Assembly (NCBI GenBank): GCA_004172935.1
Contig: SDZD01000003.1
Coordinates: 1 to 64,000 of the forward strand
Reading direction: 5' to 3'
Length of the DNA stretch: 64,000 nt
From: a bacterium
GTDB taxonomy: Bacteria; Armatimonadota; Abditibacteriia; Abditibacteriales; Abditibacteriaceae
Shown here: piece after piece, positions 40,494 to 50,002 of the stretch
Numbering within the stretch: the stretch's first letter is position 1
Layout: every line of letters starts with the position of its first letter
Notes under the pieces: generated by a model
What the model was told of the DNA's origin: nothing
The model's input: the letters and a program-made list of their open reading frames with translations, nothing else
Databases searched by the model: none
Translations under genes and position numbers: made by a program

Positions 40494-42374
40494 CTATTTC
40501 TTCGGTGGTTCGATGAATTGCAGCACCGCGACTGCGTAGGGCGCCAGTTTGATGGTTTGGAACGGACTTTTAGGCAGTTCTTCGAAGCGCACACTTTGGC
40601 GAGGGTCATCGAAAATGCGAATGCGCGCCTGACGCAACACCGCAAATCCCCGAATACCGAGTTGCACGTTTTGCGGGTCGTTCGTTGTGTTGATGAGCCA
40701 GACGTTGTGAGCCGTTGCGGTGTTGGCCGCCAGAGCCGTCACTGCCTCGTTGGAGCTGGTCGTAATCACGCGCGCCGCACCGGACGGGAAGAAGGTGTTC
40801 CACATCCACGAAGCATAGTAGGCCGGATAGGCTTTCGATCCCGCATCAAGCAAGCCCCATTCGGGATTGCTGGCGTCCGATGTGAAAATCTGGTCGGCCA
40901 ATCGCGAACCCGATGAGAGGAACTGGCCCCACCATGCGCCCGCGATCATTTGAGTCAGGCGCGGGTCGTCCGGTGTGGTTCCACCTACTCCTACACCCGC
41001 GATGTTCGCTTCAGTAATGAACAGCGCGGCTTTACGGAATCGGCTTTTGTCCAGCAAACCTGCCGCTGTTTTCAGGCCAGTTACTGTGCGTGCGGCATTC
41101 ATGACCTCGGCATCGCTGCCACCGCCATCGGGGGTGCCAAAAAAGCGTACCGCGAGGAAATCGAGGCCGCGTGCCCCGCGTAGCAATGCTCCCACTGTGT
41201 TGGCCTCTCCCGCTGCCGCCGCAGTTCCGCCGACAAGATACGTCGGCGAAACGCCTTTAAGCGAGGCATAGCCCGCGTTATAAAATGACAGCGCTGTAGC
41301 GTCGTTCAAATCGCTGCTTGACGTTGCCAGTTCCCAGGCTCGCACATTTTGGGCGCGAAGCGCGCGCGCCGCCTGAGCGCACAGCGAAGCGTAGCCGCGC
41401 TCATCCAGTCCCCATTCCGCCGAATTGGGAAGCGAGATCAACACCTGCGTCTTGAGGGCTTTGGCGCGGGCCGCTGAGGCTACCAGTCGCGAGAAATTGA
41501 ACGAGGGCTTGCTCGAATCGGCTATGTCAACCAATGCCCCGGCATCGAGTCGAATCCAGCGCGGAGTGAGAGTGCCGATGGCGCCACGAAATGTCGGGTT
41601 CGATTCGAGGACGACCTGCGTGCGTGCATCGAATGGCGCTCCCAGCGAGACATTGGCTCCGGCGCGAATCTGCCCGCTCGTTTTCAAGAAATCGACCTGA
41701 ACCGTGATATCGCCATTCGCTGGCGGGGGTGTTGTCGAAGCAGATGGTGTTGGCGTTGGAACGCGCGGGGCAGGTGTGGGAGTGGGCGCCACCAGAGGGG
41801 TTCCGGTGCCCTTGATGGTGATGTCGTCAATCGAGAAGAAGCGCGATTCCCATGACCCCGATTGCTGAAACTGCAACATGTAGACGCTCGAAAGGCGTGG
41901 GGCCAACGCTTCGCCTTTGGGGCCTTTAAAATCGGTGAGCGGAACCGCGACCTGACGCCATTTTTGCTGATCGAGGCGTACTGGACGAGGCAGTGTGAAC
42001 GCCACATCCTCGCCATTGATTTTGCCTCGCAGTTGTAGCAGCACGCCTGTTATTTCGCCGCCACCGTTCATGGCAAAGTTGAGCGTCTGGGCGCCCGCAT
42101 CGCTCCATGCGGCGCCATCGACAGGGCGTGATAGGCTCGCCCACGCGGCTTTGCCCGCCTTGAAGGTGAGTAGCGCACAGCCCTTCGACTTGCCAAACGC
42201 GCCTGGCGCGTCGGGGATTATGTTCGATAAGCCGACGCGGTTTTTATCATTATGGGTCCAATTCTCAACGCCGGACTCAAAGTTGTCCACGACGATGGTA
42301 ACCGGTGTTTGCGCGAAGGCCGATGCCGACGAGACGAGTAGGGAGAAAGCGACGAGAAAAGCAGAGCGGTGCAT
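40494..42374 (-). CDS. Secreted carbohydrate-binding plus GH-A-like protein, probably catalytically impaired
   Basis: 626 residues from ATG 42374, giving a good signal peptide (MHRSAFLVAFSLLVSSASAFA); a frame start at 42431 is upstream. Residues ~25-180 form a CIA30/CBM-like beta-sandwich (VVDNFESGVENW, LLQLRGKINGEDVAFTLP, WESRFFSIDDITIKG). A Pro/Thr linker leads to a TIM-barrel-like region resembling clan GH-A (GH39/GH44-type). There, the expected acid/base motif W-E-x-G-N-E-P reads RAWELATSSSDLND, lacking the catalytic Glu, while LFITEAN retains a candidate nucleophile Glu. A C-terminal beta-domain ends VAVLQFIEPPKK. It may bind polysaccharide without cleaving. It converges on cpaE. Confidence 0.7.
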   Translation of the reverse strand: MHRSAFLVAFSLLVSSASAFAQTPVTIVVDNFESGVENWTHNDKNRVGLSNIIPDAPGAFGKSKGCALLTFKAGKAAWASLSRPVDGAAWSDAGAQTLNFAMNGGGEITGVLLQLRGKINGEDVAFTLPRPVRLDQQKWRQVAVPLTDFKGPKGEALAPRLSSVYMLQFQQSGSWESRFFSIDDITIKGTGTPLVAPTPTPAPRVPTPTPSASTTPPPANGDITVQVDFLKTSGQIRAGANVSLGAPFDARTQVVLESNPTFRGAIGTLTPRWIRLDAGALVDIADSSKPSFNFSRLVASAARAKALKTQVLISLPNSAEWGLDERGYASLCAQAARALRAQNVRAWELATSSSDLNDATALSFYNAGYASLKGVSPTYLVGGTAAAAGEANTVGALLRGARGLDFLAVRFFGTPDGGGSDAEVMNAARTVTGLKTAAGLLDKSRFRKAALFITEANIAGVGVGGTTPDDPRLTQMIAGAWWGQFLSSGSRLADQIFTSDASNPEWGLLDAGSKAYPAYYASWMWNTFFPSGAARVITTSSNEAVTALAANTATAHNVWLINTTNDPQNVQLGIRGFAVLRQARIRIFDDPRQSVRFEELPKSPFQTIKLAPYAVAVLQFIEPPKK

Positions 42375-42435
42375 TACGAAAACTAGAACGGCGCGAAGCG
42401 TCACCCAGTTTAACGCAGGATTTTCAGCCACTTTC

Positions 42436-42837
42436 CTAGAACCTTAACATTGTTTTAGCCGCACTGGAGCACAGCCCATCTACGTCGCATGGTGTAAGGT
42501 CGTTGAGATTGATTTGGGCCACAAAATCCAACGGCTCGCTCTCGCAATGAGGCCATTTAAAGCCAACTGGTATATTGGGAATACCGCCGAGCGTTGAGGC
42601 TAGTGGTGTGATTTCCAATTGCTCGCGTTCTTCTTCGTTTAGATGCTCATTGTTATAGCTTTGCAGAACAATTGTATGACGAATAAATTGATTGAAGCGG
42701 TCGAGTAGTGGCTGTGGCGCAATTTGCTCCAGCTTTTTCAAGAGTGAGCGTGTTGCTCTTGATATTTGGTATGCGAAGAGGATATTTAGCGCAGTGTAAG
42801 AACTAAAAATGGGCGCCGATTTAAAATCGGCGCCCAT
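42436..42837 (-). pseudogene. Fragment of a DUF1963 (YwqG-like) gene
   Basis: The 133-codon open frame contains the beginning of DUF1963: ASTLGGIPNIPVGFKWPHCESEPLDFVAQINLNDLTP corresponds to the family's conserved G-G-x-P-x-x-P-x-F-x-W-P and F-x-A-Q-I-N-L. After DVDGLCSSAAKTMLRF it hits a stop where relatives continue for another ~150 residues. The nominal ATG at 42837 sits inside the terminator of the tad operon, and no other ATG is upstream of the domain; a TTG before KKLEQIAPQPLL is possible. It is truncated at both ends and probably a decayed gene. Confidence 0.65.
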
Positions 42838-42842
42838 TTTTT
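42805..42842 (-). terminator. Terminator of the cpaF-tadB-tadC operon
   Basis: A near-perfect palindrome AAAAATGGGCGCCGATTT/AAATCGGCGCCCATTTTT with flanking A and T runs, 48 bases past the tadC stop on the minus strand. Confidence 0.88.
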
Positions 42843-42889
42843 AGATTGGATATTAGGCAAGTGCTTTTTGCCACTTTGATTTCTGTGGT

Positions 42890-43888
42890 TTAGAATTCGC
42901 CTTTGGCTGACATTTCTATCATCTTGACGGCGGCGGGGCCAAGGATAACTACAAACAAAGCTGGGAAGATGCAGAATACCAGTGGCATCATCATTTTAAC
43001 GGGCAATTTACCCGCCTGTTCTTTGATGTAGGCCATGCGGCGTTCGCGGATTTCGGTGGCTTGCAGGCGCAAGGCTTGAGAAAGTCCGGTACCCATGCGG
43101 GTCGCCTGGTCGATAGCAGCAACCAACAGCGTCAGTTCCTGCATTCGTATGCGTTTGCTCATATCGCGGAACGCTTCGCCCTGTTGCTTGCCGACGCGGA
43201 TTTCGTCCAACACGCGGGCCAGTTCTTCGGAGAGCGGGCCATCGGTTTTGGCGACAGCCTGGCCAACGGCCTGGTCGAAGCCCAGACCGGCTTCGATAGC
43301 AAGGATGATGAGGTCGACTACGTCGGCCATCGACTTGCGAATCGCTTTGATGCGCTTGTTAACCGTTTTGCGAAGCCAGAACGTTGGGCCTGAAAAGCCT
43401 ACATAGGCTCCGACCAAAACCCACAGGCCTTGCATCATTAGAGTTGTTGCTGCGTCGCCGCCCATGCCATAAGCGTTCAACAGTATTGGTACTATGAAGG
43501 CGCCAGATAGGACTCCGCCACCAGTGAATGCCAACATGCAGAACAGTTTCAAGCCGAGGAATTCGGGGTAGTGCATACCCAGAGGGTGCCCCGCTTGCTC
43601 GAGCATGTCGCGAATTTGAACGCCCGAAGCGGCTCGCGAAGAACCACGGAACAAGCCGCCGAACTTTTTCACAACCGGAGTCATGAGGCGCGACATAATC
43701 GAGCGCTCCATTTCGGCCTTGTTTTGGTCGGTGAGAAGGTCGTCCAAGTCGTCTTCTTCGGGTTGCAGCGTTTGCTGCATACGCTTTTGGAAGCCGGCTC
43801 GTGTAATCTGTGCAGATAAAAATAATCCCAAGCAGGCTAGAAATCCGAGCCAGATGGCGATGAATAACGGTGTGGCGAGGTGTTGCAT
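42890..43888 (-). CDS. tadC: Tad pilus inner-membrane protein TadC (type II secretion F family)
   Basis: 332 residues. Hydrophobic segments lie at the N-terminus (ATPLFIAIWLGFLACLGLFLS), in the middle (LFCMLAFTGGGVLSGAFIVPILL and WVLVGAYVGFSGPTFWLR) and at the C-terminus (MMMPLVFCIFPALFVVILGPAAVKM). The T2SSF cytoplasmic domain carries ADVVDLIILAIEAGLGFDQAVGQAVAKTDGPLSEELARVLDEIRVGKQQGEAFRDMSKR, the family signature. It interacts with the CpaF ATPase to move the Flp pilus. It follows tadB by 68 bases on the same strand and is the last gene of the operon. Confidence 0.9.
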   Translation of the reverse strand: MQHLATPLFIAIWLGFLACLGLFLSAQITRAGFQKRMQQTLQPEEDDLDDLLTDQNKAEMERSIMSRLMTPVVKKFGGLFRGSSRAASGVQIRDMLEQAGHPLGMHYPEFLGLKLFCMLAFTGGGVLSGAFIVPILLNAYGMGGDAATTLMMQGLWVLVGAYVGFSGPTFWLRKTVNKRIKAIRKSMADVVDLIILAIEAGLGFDQAVGQAVAKTDGPLSEELARVLDEIRVGKQQGEAFRDMSKRIRMQELTLLVAAIDQATRMGTGLSQALRLQATEIRERRMAYIKEQAGKLPVKMMMPLVFCIFPALFVVILGPAAVKMIEMSAKGEF

Positions 43889-43956
43889 AATATCCGTTGT
43901 TTGTTATTTCCAGCTACGAATGGAAATAAATAACCATTCGCGCTGAAACCAACCAT

Positions 43957-44919
43957 TTAGTTGTCGAAGTCCAATAATTTCTTGATCCAAAGGAAGCCGA
44001 GGCCTTGCATCGTCATGGCAGCGTACACCAGGTACAGACCTTTCTCTGTGAACAGCGAAGACATGTATTCCCAGTTGATGCCCATCAAGAAGAACGCGAT
44101 ACCAAGTGGAAGCACGAACAAGATACCGCCTGAAATGCGTCCCTGAGCTGTCAATGCCGCCACGTCGCGGCGCAAGCGGATACGGTCACGGATGGTGTTG
44201 GAGATGCCTTCCAGCAATTGCGAAAGGTTGCCGCCGACGGTGAGCTGAATGTTGGTGGCCGAAACCGTCATGTCGTAGTCGTACGAGTTGACGCGCTCCG
44301 ACATTTGCGACAGAGCTTTAGGCGTGTCCAAGCCCAGTTGAATGAGGCGCATGACGCGCTCGATTTCGCTTTTGATGGGTTCTTCCATCTGCTTGCCTGC
44401 CATATCGAGGCCTTGCACGAACGAGTAACCACCCTTCAAGCTCGAAGAGATGATGGTAAGCGCGTCGGCGAGTTGATATTCGAGTTTGGAGCGGCGTGAG
44501 TTCGCTTTCATTTGAAGGAACATCTGTGGCCCGCGCCAGCCTACAAAAAACATGAATAAGAAAAAGCCGCTGCGTTTGCCGAGCGTAAGGAGTGCCCCGT
44601 CGTTGGGCCACTTGAGGGACAAATAAGCGATTGCCATCAAGACCATGAAGGCCAAAAATAGCAGGTTTATGGCTAAGAACTCGGAAGGCTTGATCATCAT
44701 GCCCGCCGTGATGAGGTTCTTCTCGATAAGAGAGGCGTCTTTACGCCCTTTGAAGAAGCGCGCGATAAGTGCGAAACGCTCATTTTTCGAGCGCGCCATC
44801 GCGGTTTGTAGAGAATCAACCGAAACCCCCTCGGTTGAAACCGCTGGTTTCTTTTTAAGTTTTGTCGCAGCCAGACCAATGATGTTGATGACTACGAGGA
44901 TAATAAGCAGGTTTTGCAT
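43957..44919 (-). CDS. tadB: Tad pilus inner-membrane protein TadB
   Basis: 320 residues, T2SSF family. N-terminal helix NLLIILVVINIIGLAATKL, a pair of helices (LAINLLFLAFMVLMAIAYLSL; SGFFLFMFFVGWRGPQMFL), the T2SSF domain (LADALTIISSSLKGGYSFVQGLDMAGKQMEEPIKSEIERVMRLIQLGLDTPKALSQMSER; NLSQLLEGISNTIRDR), and a final helix pair (GILFVLPLGIAFFLMGINWEYM; GLYLVYAAMTMQGLGFLW). It is the companion of TadC in the platform complex. The gap to cpaF upstream is 121 bases. Confidence 0.9.
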   Translation of the reverse strand: MQNLLIILVVINIIGLAATKLKKKPAVSTEGVSVDSLQTAMARSKNERFALIARFFKGRKDASLIEKNLITAGMMIKPSEFLAINLLFLAFMVLMAIAYLSLKWPNDGALLTLGKRSGFFLFMFFVGWRGPQMFLQMKANSRRSKLEYQLADALTIISSSLKGGYSFVQGLDMAGKQMEEPIKSEIERVMRLIQLGLDTPKALSQMSERVNSYDYDMTVSATNIQLTVGGNLSQLLEGISNTIRDRIRLRRDVAALTAQGRISGGILFVLPLGIAFFLMGINWEYMSSLFTEKGLYLVYAAMTMQGLGFLWIKKLLDFDN

Positions 44920-45040
44920 GACTGTTCAGGGGCGCAAGGCCGAATTTATAGCTCGATGGTATAGGGATAAGAAACAAAGTTGCCGTTTTTCGCGACCATC
45001 TTACCTTTGGCCTTTGGCGGCTAGTTTCGAGGCTCTTTGC

Positions 45041-46564
45041 TCAGTCGGGCTGGAACAGGTTGCGTGGCAATTGATAGCCACGCGACTCGATTTCGTGCAT
45101 ACATTTGGGGCGGAAGCCCGTCGCGCGGTGCTTACCAATAACTTTGCCTTCAGCTGAGCGCCCCTTTTGCTCGAAGAGGAAAATATCCTGTAGCAAAAGC
45201 GTGTCGCCTTCCATGCCCTGAACTTCGGTGATGTGAGTGATTTTGCGGCTTCCATCCGAAAGGCGCGATTGCTGGACGATCAGGTTGACGGCGCTGGAAA
45301 TCTGTTTGGAGATAACGCGAATCGGCAAGTCAAGTCCGCTCATCAGGCACAGCGTTTCCAAACGAGAGATGGTGTCGCGTGGTGTGTTCGAGTGGACCGT
45401 GGAAAGCGAACCTTCGTGGCCAGTGTTCATCGCTTGTAGCATGTCGAGCGTTTCGCCACCACGACATTCTCCAACAATAACGCGGTCAGGACGCATACGA
45501 AGCGCGTTCTTTACTAGGTCGCGGATCGTGACTTCGCCTTCGCCTTCGATGTTTTTCGGGCGCGATTCGAGGCGCACGATATTCGGAACATAAACCTGCA
45601 ATTCGGCGGCGTCTTCGATAGTTACGACGCGCTCACCTTGCGGGATAAAGTTTGAGGTGATGTTGAGGGTCGTTGTTTTTCCCGAACCCGTACCACCTGC
45701 GATAATGATGTTCATGCGCGCTTTTACAGCGGCTTCCAAAAACAGGCGCATACCCTCGGTCATGGAACCGAAAGTTACCAGAGCTTCCGAGTCGAGTTTC
45801 TTCTTGAAGAATTTACGAATGCTCATGCTCGGCCCGTTCAAGGCCAGGGGCGGGATAACGATGTTGACGCGGCTTCCGTCTGGAAGACGTCCGTCTACCA
45901 TCGGTGTACGTGCGTTAGCGGTTTTACCCAGTGGGCGCACGATGCGGTCAACGATGTTCATTACATGGCCATCATCCACGAATTTACGGCGGCTACGGCA
46001 GATTTTGCCTTTGCGTTCGATGAAGATGTCCGTGGGAGAGTTGACCATAATTTCCGAGATGGTTGGGTCGTTCAACAGGTACTGCATCGGACCAAATCCC
46101 AGAACTTCGTTCAGCACTTCTTCGAGCAGAACCGCGCGCCGTTTGGGCATAAGCGGCTTCTCATCTTTGAGAACGTCGCTCATGACCTGCTGTGCGACGG
46201 GGCGTAAGCGCTCACGGTCGTTCGAGTTGAATTGCTGGCCGCCCAATTCATCCACCAGAACAAGGTGGACTTTGTGTGACAAACGGAGCATTTCATCGTC
46301 GAAATCCACATCGTCTGTGTCGATGGGCATTTCCATCTCCGTCAGCAAAAACGACGCGAGTCCGCTACCGTCACTTTTGACTTCTGCGGGCTTCTCTTCG
46401 GGTTTAGGTGGCGCCGTCACCGAAGCGATACGGTCTTGAATCGCGGAAGTGCCAGCACCAGCAGGAGTGCTGGCGCCGTTTCCATTTCCATTCGATTGAG
46501 CTGGAGCTGCTGGGCTAGGGGCGCCGCCGAAGCGGGGCCGGGCGCCGCCGGGAAGTAAAGCCAT
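45041..46564 (-). CDS. cpaF: Tad pilus ATPase CpaF (TadA)
   Basis: 507 residues. The N-terminal ~90 residues are Pro/Ala/Gly-rich. The PilT-like core starts with [42 protein letters not shown]. Walker A is [10 protein letters not shown] (about residue 290); then [12 protein letters not shown] (Asp box), and [39 protein letters not shown] (Walker B and His box). It powers Flp pilus extension and retraction. It is the first gene of cpaF-tadB-tadC. The 323-base upstream region should hold the promoter. Confidence 0.95.
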   Translation of the reverse strand: MALLPGGARPRFGGAPSPAAPAQSNGNGNGASTPAGAGTSAIQDRIASVTAPPKPEEKPAEVKSDGSGLASFLLTEMEMPIDTDDVDFDDEMLRLSHKVHLVLVDELGGQQFNSNDRERLRPVAQQVMSDVLKDEKPLMPKRRAVLLEEVLNEVLGFGPMQYLLNDPTISEIMVNSPTDIFIERKGKICRSRRKFVDDGHVMNIVDRIVRPLGKTANARTPMVDGRLPDGSRVNIVIPPLALNGPSMSIRKFFKKKLDSEALVTFGSMTEGMRLFLEAAVKARMNIIIAGGTGSGKTTTLNITSNFIPQGERVVTIEDAAELQVYVPNIVRLESRPKNIEGEGEVTIRDLVKNALRMRPDRVIVGECRGGETLDMLQAMNTGHEGSLSTVHSNTPRDTISRLETLCLMSGLDLPIRVISKQISSAVNLIVQQSRLSDGSRKITHITEVQGMEGDTLLLQDIFLFEQKGRSAEGKVIGKHRATGFRPKCMHEIESRGYQLPRNLFQPD

Positions 46565-46840
46565 AAAAAGTGAACCCTGTGTTCAGGGCTAGGGTGTGTT
46601 GTGCCACACTCGCCCGCGAACTCGAAATTTGAGTTCTTTAATTCACGCTTTTTGCCAAGATTAACTTTTATCTCTCCTTTTTGCGCAGATTTGGGCCTTC
46701 AAACATAAATCGGCCCCAATCCTTAAAGAAAAACCAAATTTCCCTTGCTCAATTTGGCTTAAGAACGACAGGGATTTTAGTCTCTTTAACTCTAAAACTG
46801 GTGCAAATTAAGTGCGCTTCCGGGAACAATAAAAAACAAA
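46565..46840. other. Intergenic region upstream of cpaF
   Basis: No gene. It includes a small hairpin CCCTG-TGTT-CAGGG right before the cpaF start and a long AT-rich stretch (about 46660-46800). I see no convincing -35/-10 pair. Confidence 0.4.
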
Positions 46841-46866
46841 AAAGGGAGCTACATTTGTAGCCCCCT
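46841..46866 (-). terminator. Terminator after the helicase gene
   Basis: GGGAGCTAC/GTAGCCCCC (one A-C mismatch) with loop ATTT. On the minus strand it is followed by TTTTTTGTTTTTT. It lies 22 bases past the helicase stop. Confidence 0.9.
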
Positions 46867-46887
46867 GTCCTTTTAACAAGAAAGTGA

Positions 46888-48507
46888 TTACCTGCGACTC
46901 ATCGAATTGAGGGGATACATTTCTTCCAACCACTCCATCACGCGCATCAGTTTGTCGAGGTGCATGTTCTGGCGCGATTGCCCGAAGGTTTTTACTACGC
47001 GCTTGTTGGTTTCGCCCCAATTTCTATCGAACAAAAGCGCATCGACGCCTTTGCAGTAGGCCTGAATGCGCTCGCGCAACTGGGCTTCCTGCTGCGAAGG
47101 CGTTATGATCTGCGCTTCGGGAGGAATTATTCGTTCACCTTTGGGCGGGGCACCAACGCGGCTCGAACGGCGCGTAAGCGCGCCCGAACCAACGGGCGTG
47201 ATGGTTTTGCGTTCGCCCGGTTCGCGGGCCTCGCGCATCGCCTCCAATTCCAACTCCTCGTCCTCTTCCAGGCGCGCTTTGACGGCGACGATCTGTTCTT
47301 CTTGCATCCGACCGATGATGTTGCACATCAAGCGGTCGTCGGGCACATACACGAACGCCATTTGCTCTTCCCACGCGCCCGCGCCGAAATCCATACGGGT
47401 GGCACGCGCGATCATCTGCTCGATCCACGGTTTAGAGCGGATGTGCGTCAGACAGGCGATATGCGTTACAGGTGGCACGTCCAACCCTTCGTAAGCCATC
47501 GCGACCGTCACAAGGCAATGCAGCGCCGAGCGCCCGTCGGTCAGCTTAAATTTCTGGATGGCCTTGGTCGCTTGCGCCGTGTCGTCGCTGGTCGCAATCG
47601 CCGCTTTGATGCCCTTCATTTGCACGTATTCGAGATAGCGCTTGGCATCTTCGATGTTGGCGGTGACGACAAGCATCTTGGAGCGCGGATGGCTGGCTTT
47701 GTATTCGACCCAGTGCGCGGCGCACTCATCGAGCAGGTGCATTCCGAACTCGGTTTTGAGCGCCGTATAAATTGCTTCGTTAACGTCTTTCCCGGCGTCG
47801 CTCAGGCGGGTGCCGTAAGTGGCACCGTCGCGCCCAATCCAACTCGCTGTGCCGTCCATCAGCTCGAAGTGAATCGGCAAAATTGCTTTGTCGAACAAGG
47901 CATCGCCGCGCGAATACTGCACGACGGCGCCACTACGCCCAGTCAAATCGACGATTTCGCCGTTCATCGACTCTCCGTAACCCAAAAACGCGATTTTTTT
48001 GCGGTTGCCGCGCTCCAACGTTCCCGACATGAACACCGTCAGCGCTGCGCGTTTCACCAGTGGGGCCAGTGCCCGCTCCCAGGCGCCGCCTTCTTCAACG
48101 TGGTGCGGCTCGTCCAAAATCAGCGCATAGCGGTGACGGATGAACTCGTCGATAAGGAAGATGTTGTTGGCGCCAATCGCTTGATAGGTGGTGCAAAAAC
48201 CACTCAGCCCACGGCAGGGGTCGAGTTCACCTGTCGTTTTGCGGATGAGGTGGCGGTTGCCCAGCATTTCGCGCGAACGCCCCGACGCGAACTCGGCTTC
48301 GGCCTGTTCTTGTAGCGAGCGGCGCGGTACAATCCACGCGACACGGTCGGCGATGCGCGGAATCAACGTATTCGCAGCGATGATGGGCAGCAACGACTTG
48401 CCCCCTCCCGGTGTGATCGAACAGATGACCGACCTCACATTCTGGATGCGGCCTTCTGCCAATCCCACGCACAACTCGTCAAACGCTGCCTGATGCCGCC
48501 GTAACAC
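46888..48507 (-). CDS. Superfamily 2 DEAD/DEAH-type helicase-like protein
   Basis: 539 residues, starting at a GTG at 48507 (the frame is closed by a stop about 40 bases upstream). Motifs: I TPGGGKSLLP (about 32-41), II DEPHH (about 131-135), III MSGTLE, IV-V VVTANIEDAKRYLEYVQ, AYEGLDVPPVTHIAC and VI IEQMIARATRMDFG. It resembles the type III restriction/phage-type SF2 helicases. The C-terminal ~120 residues are charged (RLEEDEELELEAMREAREPGERK) then variable; the last segment (MHLDKLMRVMEWLEEMYP) may be a small helical domain. A small zinc-binding protein gene ends 36 bases upstream. No nuclease or methylase gene is adjacent. Confidence 0.82.
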   Translation of the reverse strand: MLRRHQAAFDELCVGLAEGRIQNVRSVICSITPGGGKSLLPIIAANTLIPRIADRVAWIVPRRSLQEQAEAEFASGRSREMLGNRHLIRKTTGELDPCRGLSGFCTTYQAIGANNIFLIDEFIRHRYALILDEPHHVEEGGAWERALAPLVKRAALTVFMSGTLERGNRKKIAFLGYGESMNGEIVDLTGRSGAVVQYSRGDALFDKAILPIHFELMDGTASWIGRDGATYGTRLSDAGKDVNEAIYTALKTEFGMHLLDECAAHWVEYKASHPRSKMLVVTANIEDAKRYLEYVQMKGIKAAIATSDDTAQATKAIQKFKLTDGRSALHCLVTVAMAYEGLDVPPVTHIACLTHIRSKPWIEQMIARATRMDFGAGAWEEQMAFVYVPDDRLMCNIIGRMQEEQIVAVKARLEEDEELELEAMREAREPGERKTITPVGSGALTRRSSRVGAPPKGERIIPPEAQIITPSQQEAQLRERIQAYCKGVDALLFDRNWGETNKRVVKTFGQSRQNMHLDKLMRVMEWLEEMYPLNSMSRR

Positions 48508-48543
48508 CCTTTGAGTTTGCCGAATTACGCGCGGTTCTGTGTG

Positions 48544-48900
48544 TTAGGATTCCGCTTCATTGCCACTTTGGAATCTCCATTGCAATTCTGTCATCGTTCC
48601 CAATAAGCACGATTCGTGGCAATGGCACGGCAACTGTTCGGGGGGATCAACGACAATAAGGCGGCGGGCACCTTGAGGAATGTTGCGCTGTGTTCGCAGT
48701 TCGATTCCACACCACACGCATTTCCACGTGGCACAGAACAAAAGCAGCGGGCGGCGACGCCACTTTTGATTGTGTGGTGGAGGGCGGTCCCCAGTGCGGC
48801 GCACGCGATGGCGCCGTTCGAGTTCGATGGGGTACAGAGGGATAGGAGCATCGGGTCGCAAATCAATAAAGCGCCGTCCAGGACTGCGGCGTTCGACCAT
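48544..48900 (-). CDS. Small Cys-rich, probable zinc-binding protein
   Basis: 118 residues. A basic N-terminal half (ELERRHRVRRTGDRPPP) precedes two metal-ligand pairs, TWKCVWCGIEL and LPCHCHESCL, arranged like a zinc-ribbon or a degenerate HNH-type treble clef. Codon choice (CGC, GAA, GAT) is that of the neighbourhood, unlike the alternative frames, so I regard it as real. It is encoded just upstream of the helicase, on the same strand, with 36 bases between genes. The catalytic residues of an HNH nuclease are not clearly present. DNA binding is possible. I do not recognise the family. Confidence 0.5.
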   Translation of the reverse strand: MVERRSPGRRFIDLRPDAPIPLYPIELERRHRVRRTGDRPPPHNQKWRRRPLLLFCATWKCVWCGIELRTQRNIPQGARRLIVVDPPEQLPCHCHESCLLGTMTELQWRFQSGNEAES

Positions 48901-48991
48901 ACCCTTAAAACATTAACAGAAAAAATTTTTGTTTCAAGACGGGAAAATGGGAAGATGTATAACTTTACATGTAATAAATTGCGAAATTAGT

Positions 48992-49966
48992 CTATTTCTT
49001 GCCCCGAAATCTCCAATCCGCCTTTTTCGCGCTCACCTTACGCCGCAGGAACAAACGAAGCACACCCATTCGCGCGTAGGTGCGGCACAACTTCAGCACA
49101 GCGAAAAACGCTCTTAACCCGATTCCCGATGCTGCGAATGGGGCCAGCAACGCGCCCGTTCCCTTCATATAGTGCTTGCGGTAAAACAGCCACATGGCGG
49201 CATGATGTCGCCTGATAGATTTCGCCTGCGCCAGGTCGCTCGATTTGCCGATATGGTGCTGGATGGTCGCACCGGGAACATAAACGCGGCGCCACTTTTT
49301 CTTCATCAACCGATAACACAGGTCGATGTCCTCGCAGTACATGAAATAATCCTCGTCCCACGGGCCGCCCATTCGCCTTTGTTTGATGCTTTCGAGAGCA
49401 ACGCGGCTTCCGCACAGCGCCGAACCACTGAGCCAATCGACATCTTGATTGGAGCCACGCGATAAGTCGGTTTGCAAATAGGCGCGCGACCAGGGATTAT
49501 TCGGGAACAGGCGCCCCAAAAACGAATTACGGAACAATCCGGCACCAAACGAGGGAAACGCCCGTGCCGAAAACTGAAGTTCGCCATCGGGGTAAGTCAT
49601 ACGTGGTCCCACCGCTCCGATTTTTGCGTTGCCGTCGAGCGTTGCTACTAGCGCCTCAAGTGCGCCCGCTTCGACGATGGTATCGGGGTTGAGGAACAGG
49701 ACATGGCGCCCCGTCGCTTTTTTCCATCCCAGATTATTGCCACTCGAAAAACCGGAGTTGAGTGGATTGCGAATGAGGGTCACTGCCGGAAATTCGCTCT
49801 CAACCATATCCGCCGAGTTATCGAGCAGGGAGTTGTTATCCACTACGATGGTTTCAAATGCTATTTGCGGAGCGTATTCTTCGAGCGAGCGTAAGCACGC
49901 GCGCAAATAATCGCGAGCATTCCAATTCAGAATGACGATGGATAGGTCGGGTGGGCTACTCATCAA
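48992..49966 (-). CDS. Family 2 glycosyltransferase (rhamnosyltransferase-like)
   Basis: 324 residues. GT2 GT-A fold: SIVILNWNARDYLRACLRSL, ETIVVDNNSLLDNSADMV, NSGFSSGNNLGWKKATGRHVLFLNPDTIVE (DXD-like NPDT), DWLSGSALCGSRVAL, and WDEDYFMYCEDIDLCYRLMKKKW (ED catalytic pair). It resembles WbbL-type rhamnosyltransferases of surface polysaccharide. The C-terminus has a hydrophobic helix (APFAASGIGLRAFFAVLKLC) and a basic tail. It is not in a clear polysaccharide cluster. The divergent Trm112/CCA pair lies beyond. Confidence 0.88.
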   Translation of the reverse strand: MMSSPPDLSIVILNWNARDYLRACLRSLEEYAPQIAFETIVVDNNSLLDNSADMVESEFPAVTLIRNPLNSGFSSGNNLGWKKATGRHVLFLNPDTIVEAGALEALVATLDGNAKIGAVGPRMTYPDGELQFSARAFPSFGAGLFRNSFLGRLFPNNPWSRAYLQTDLSRGSNQDVDWLSGSALCGSRVALESIKQRRMGGPWDEDYFMYCEDIDLCYRLMKKKWRRVYVPGATIQHHIGKSSDLAQAKSIRRHHAAMWLFYRKHYMKGTGALLAPFAASGIGLRAFFAVLKLCRTYARMGVLRLFLRRKVSAKKADWRFRGKK

Positions 49967-50002
49967 GATAGAGGTATGATTCGGGGGGAGCTGGAACGGT
50001 GT

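Noticed and set aside
46960-48315. A 451-codon plus-strand frame opposite the helicase
   Set aside because: The minus strand carries clear SF2 motifs; the other is a codon-bias shadow.
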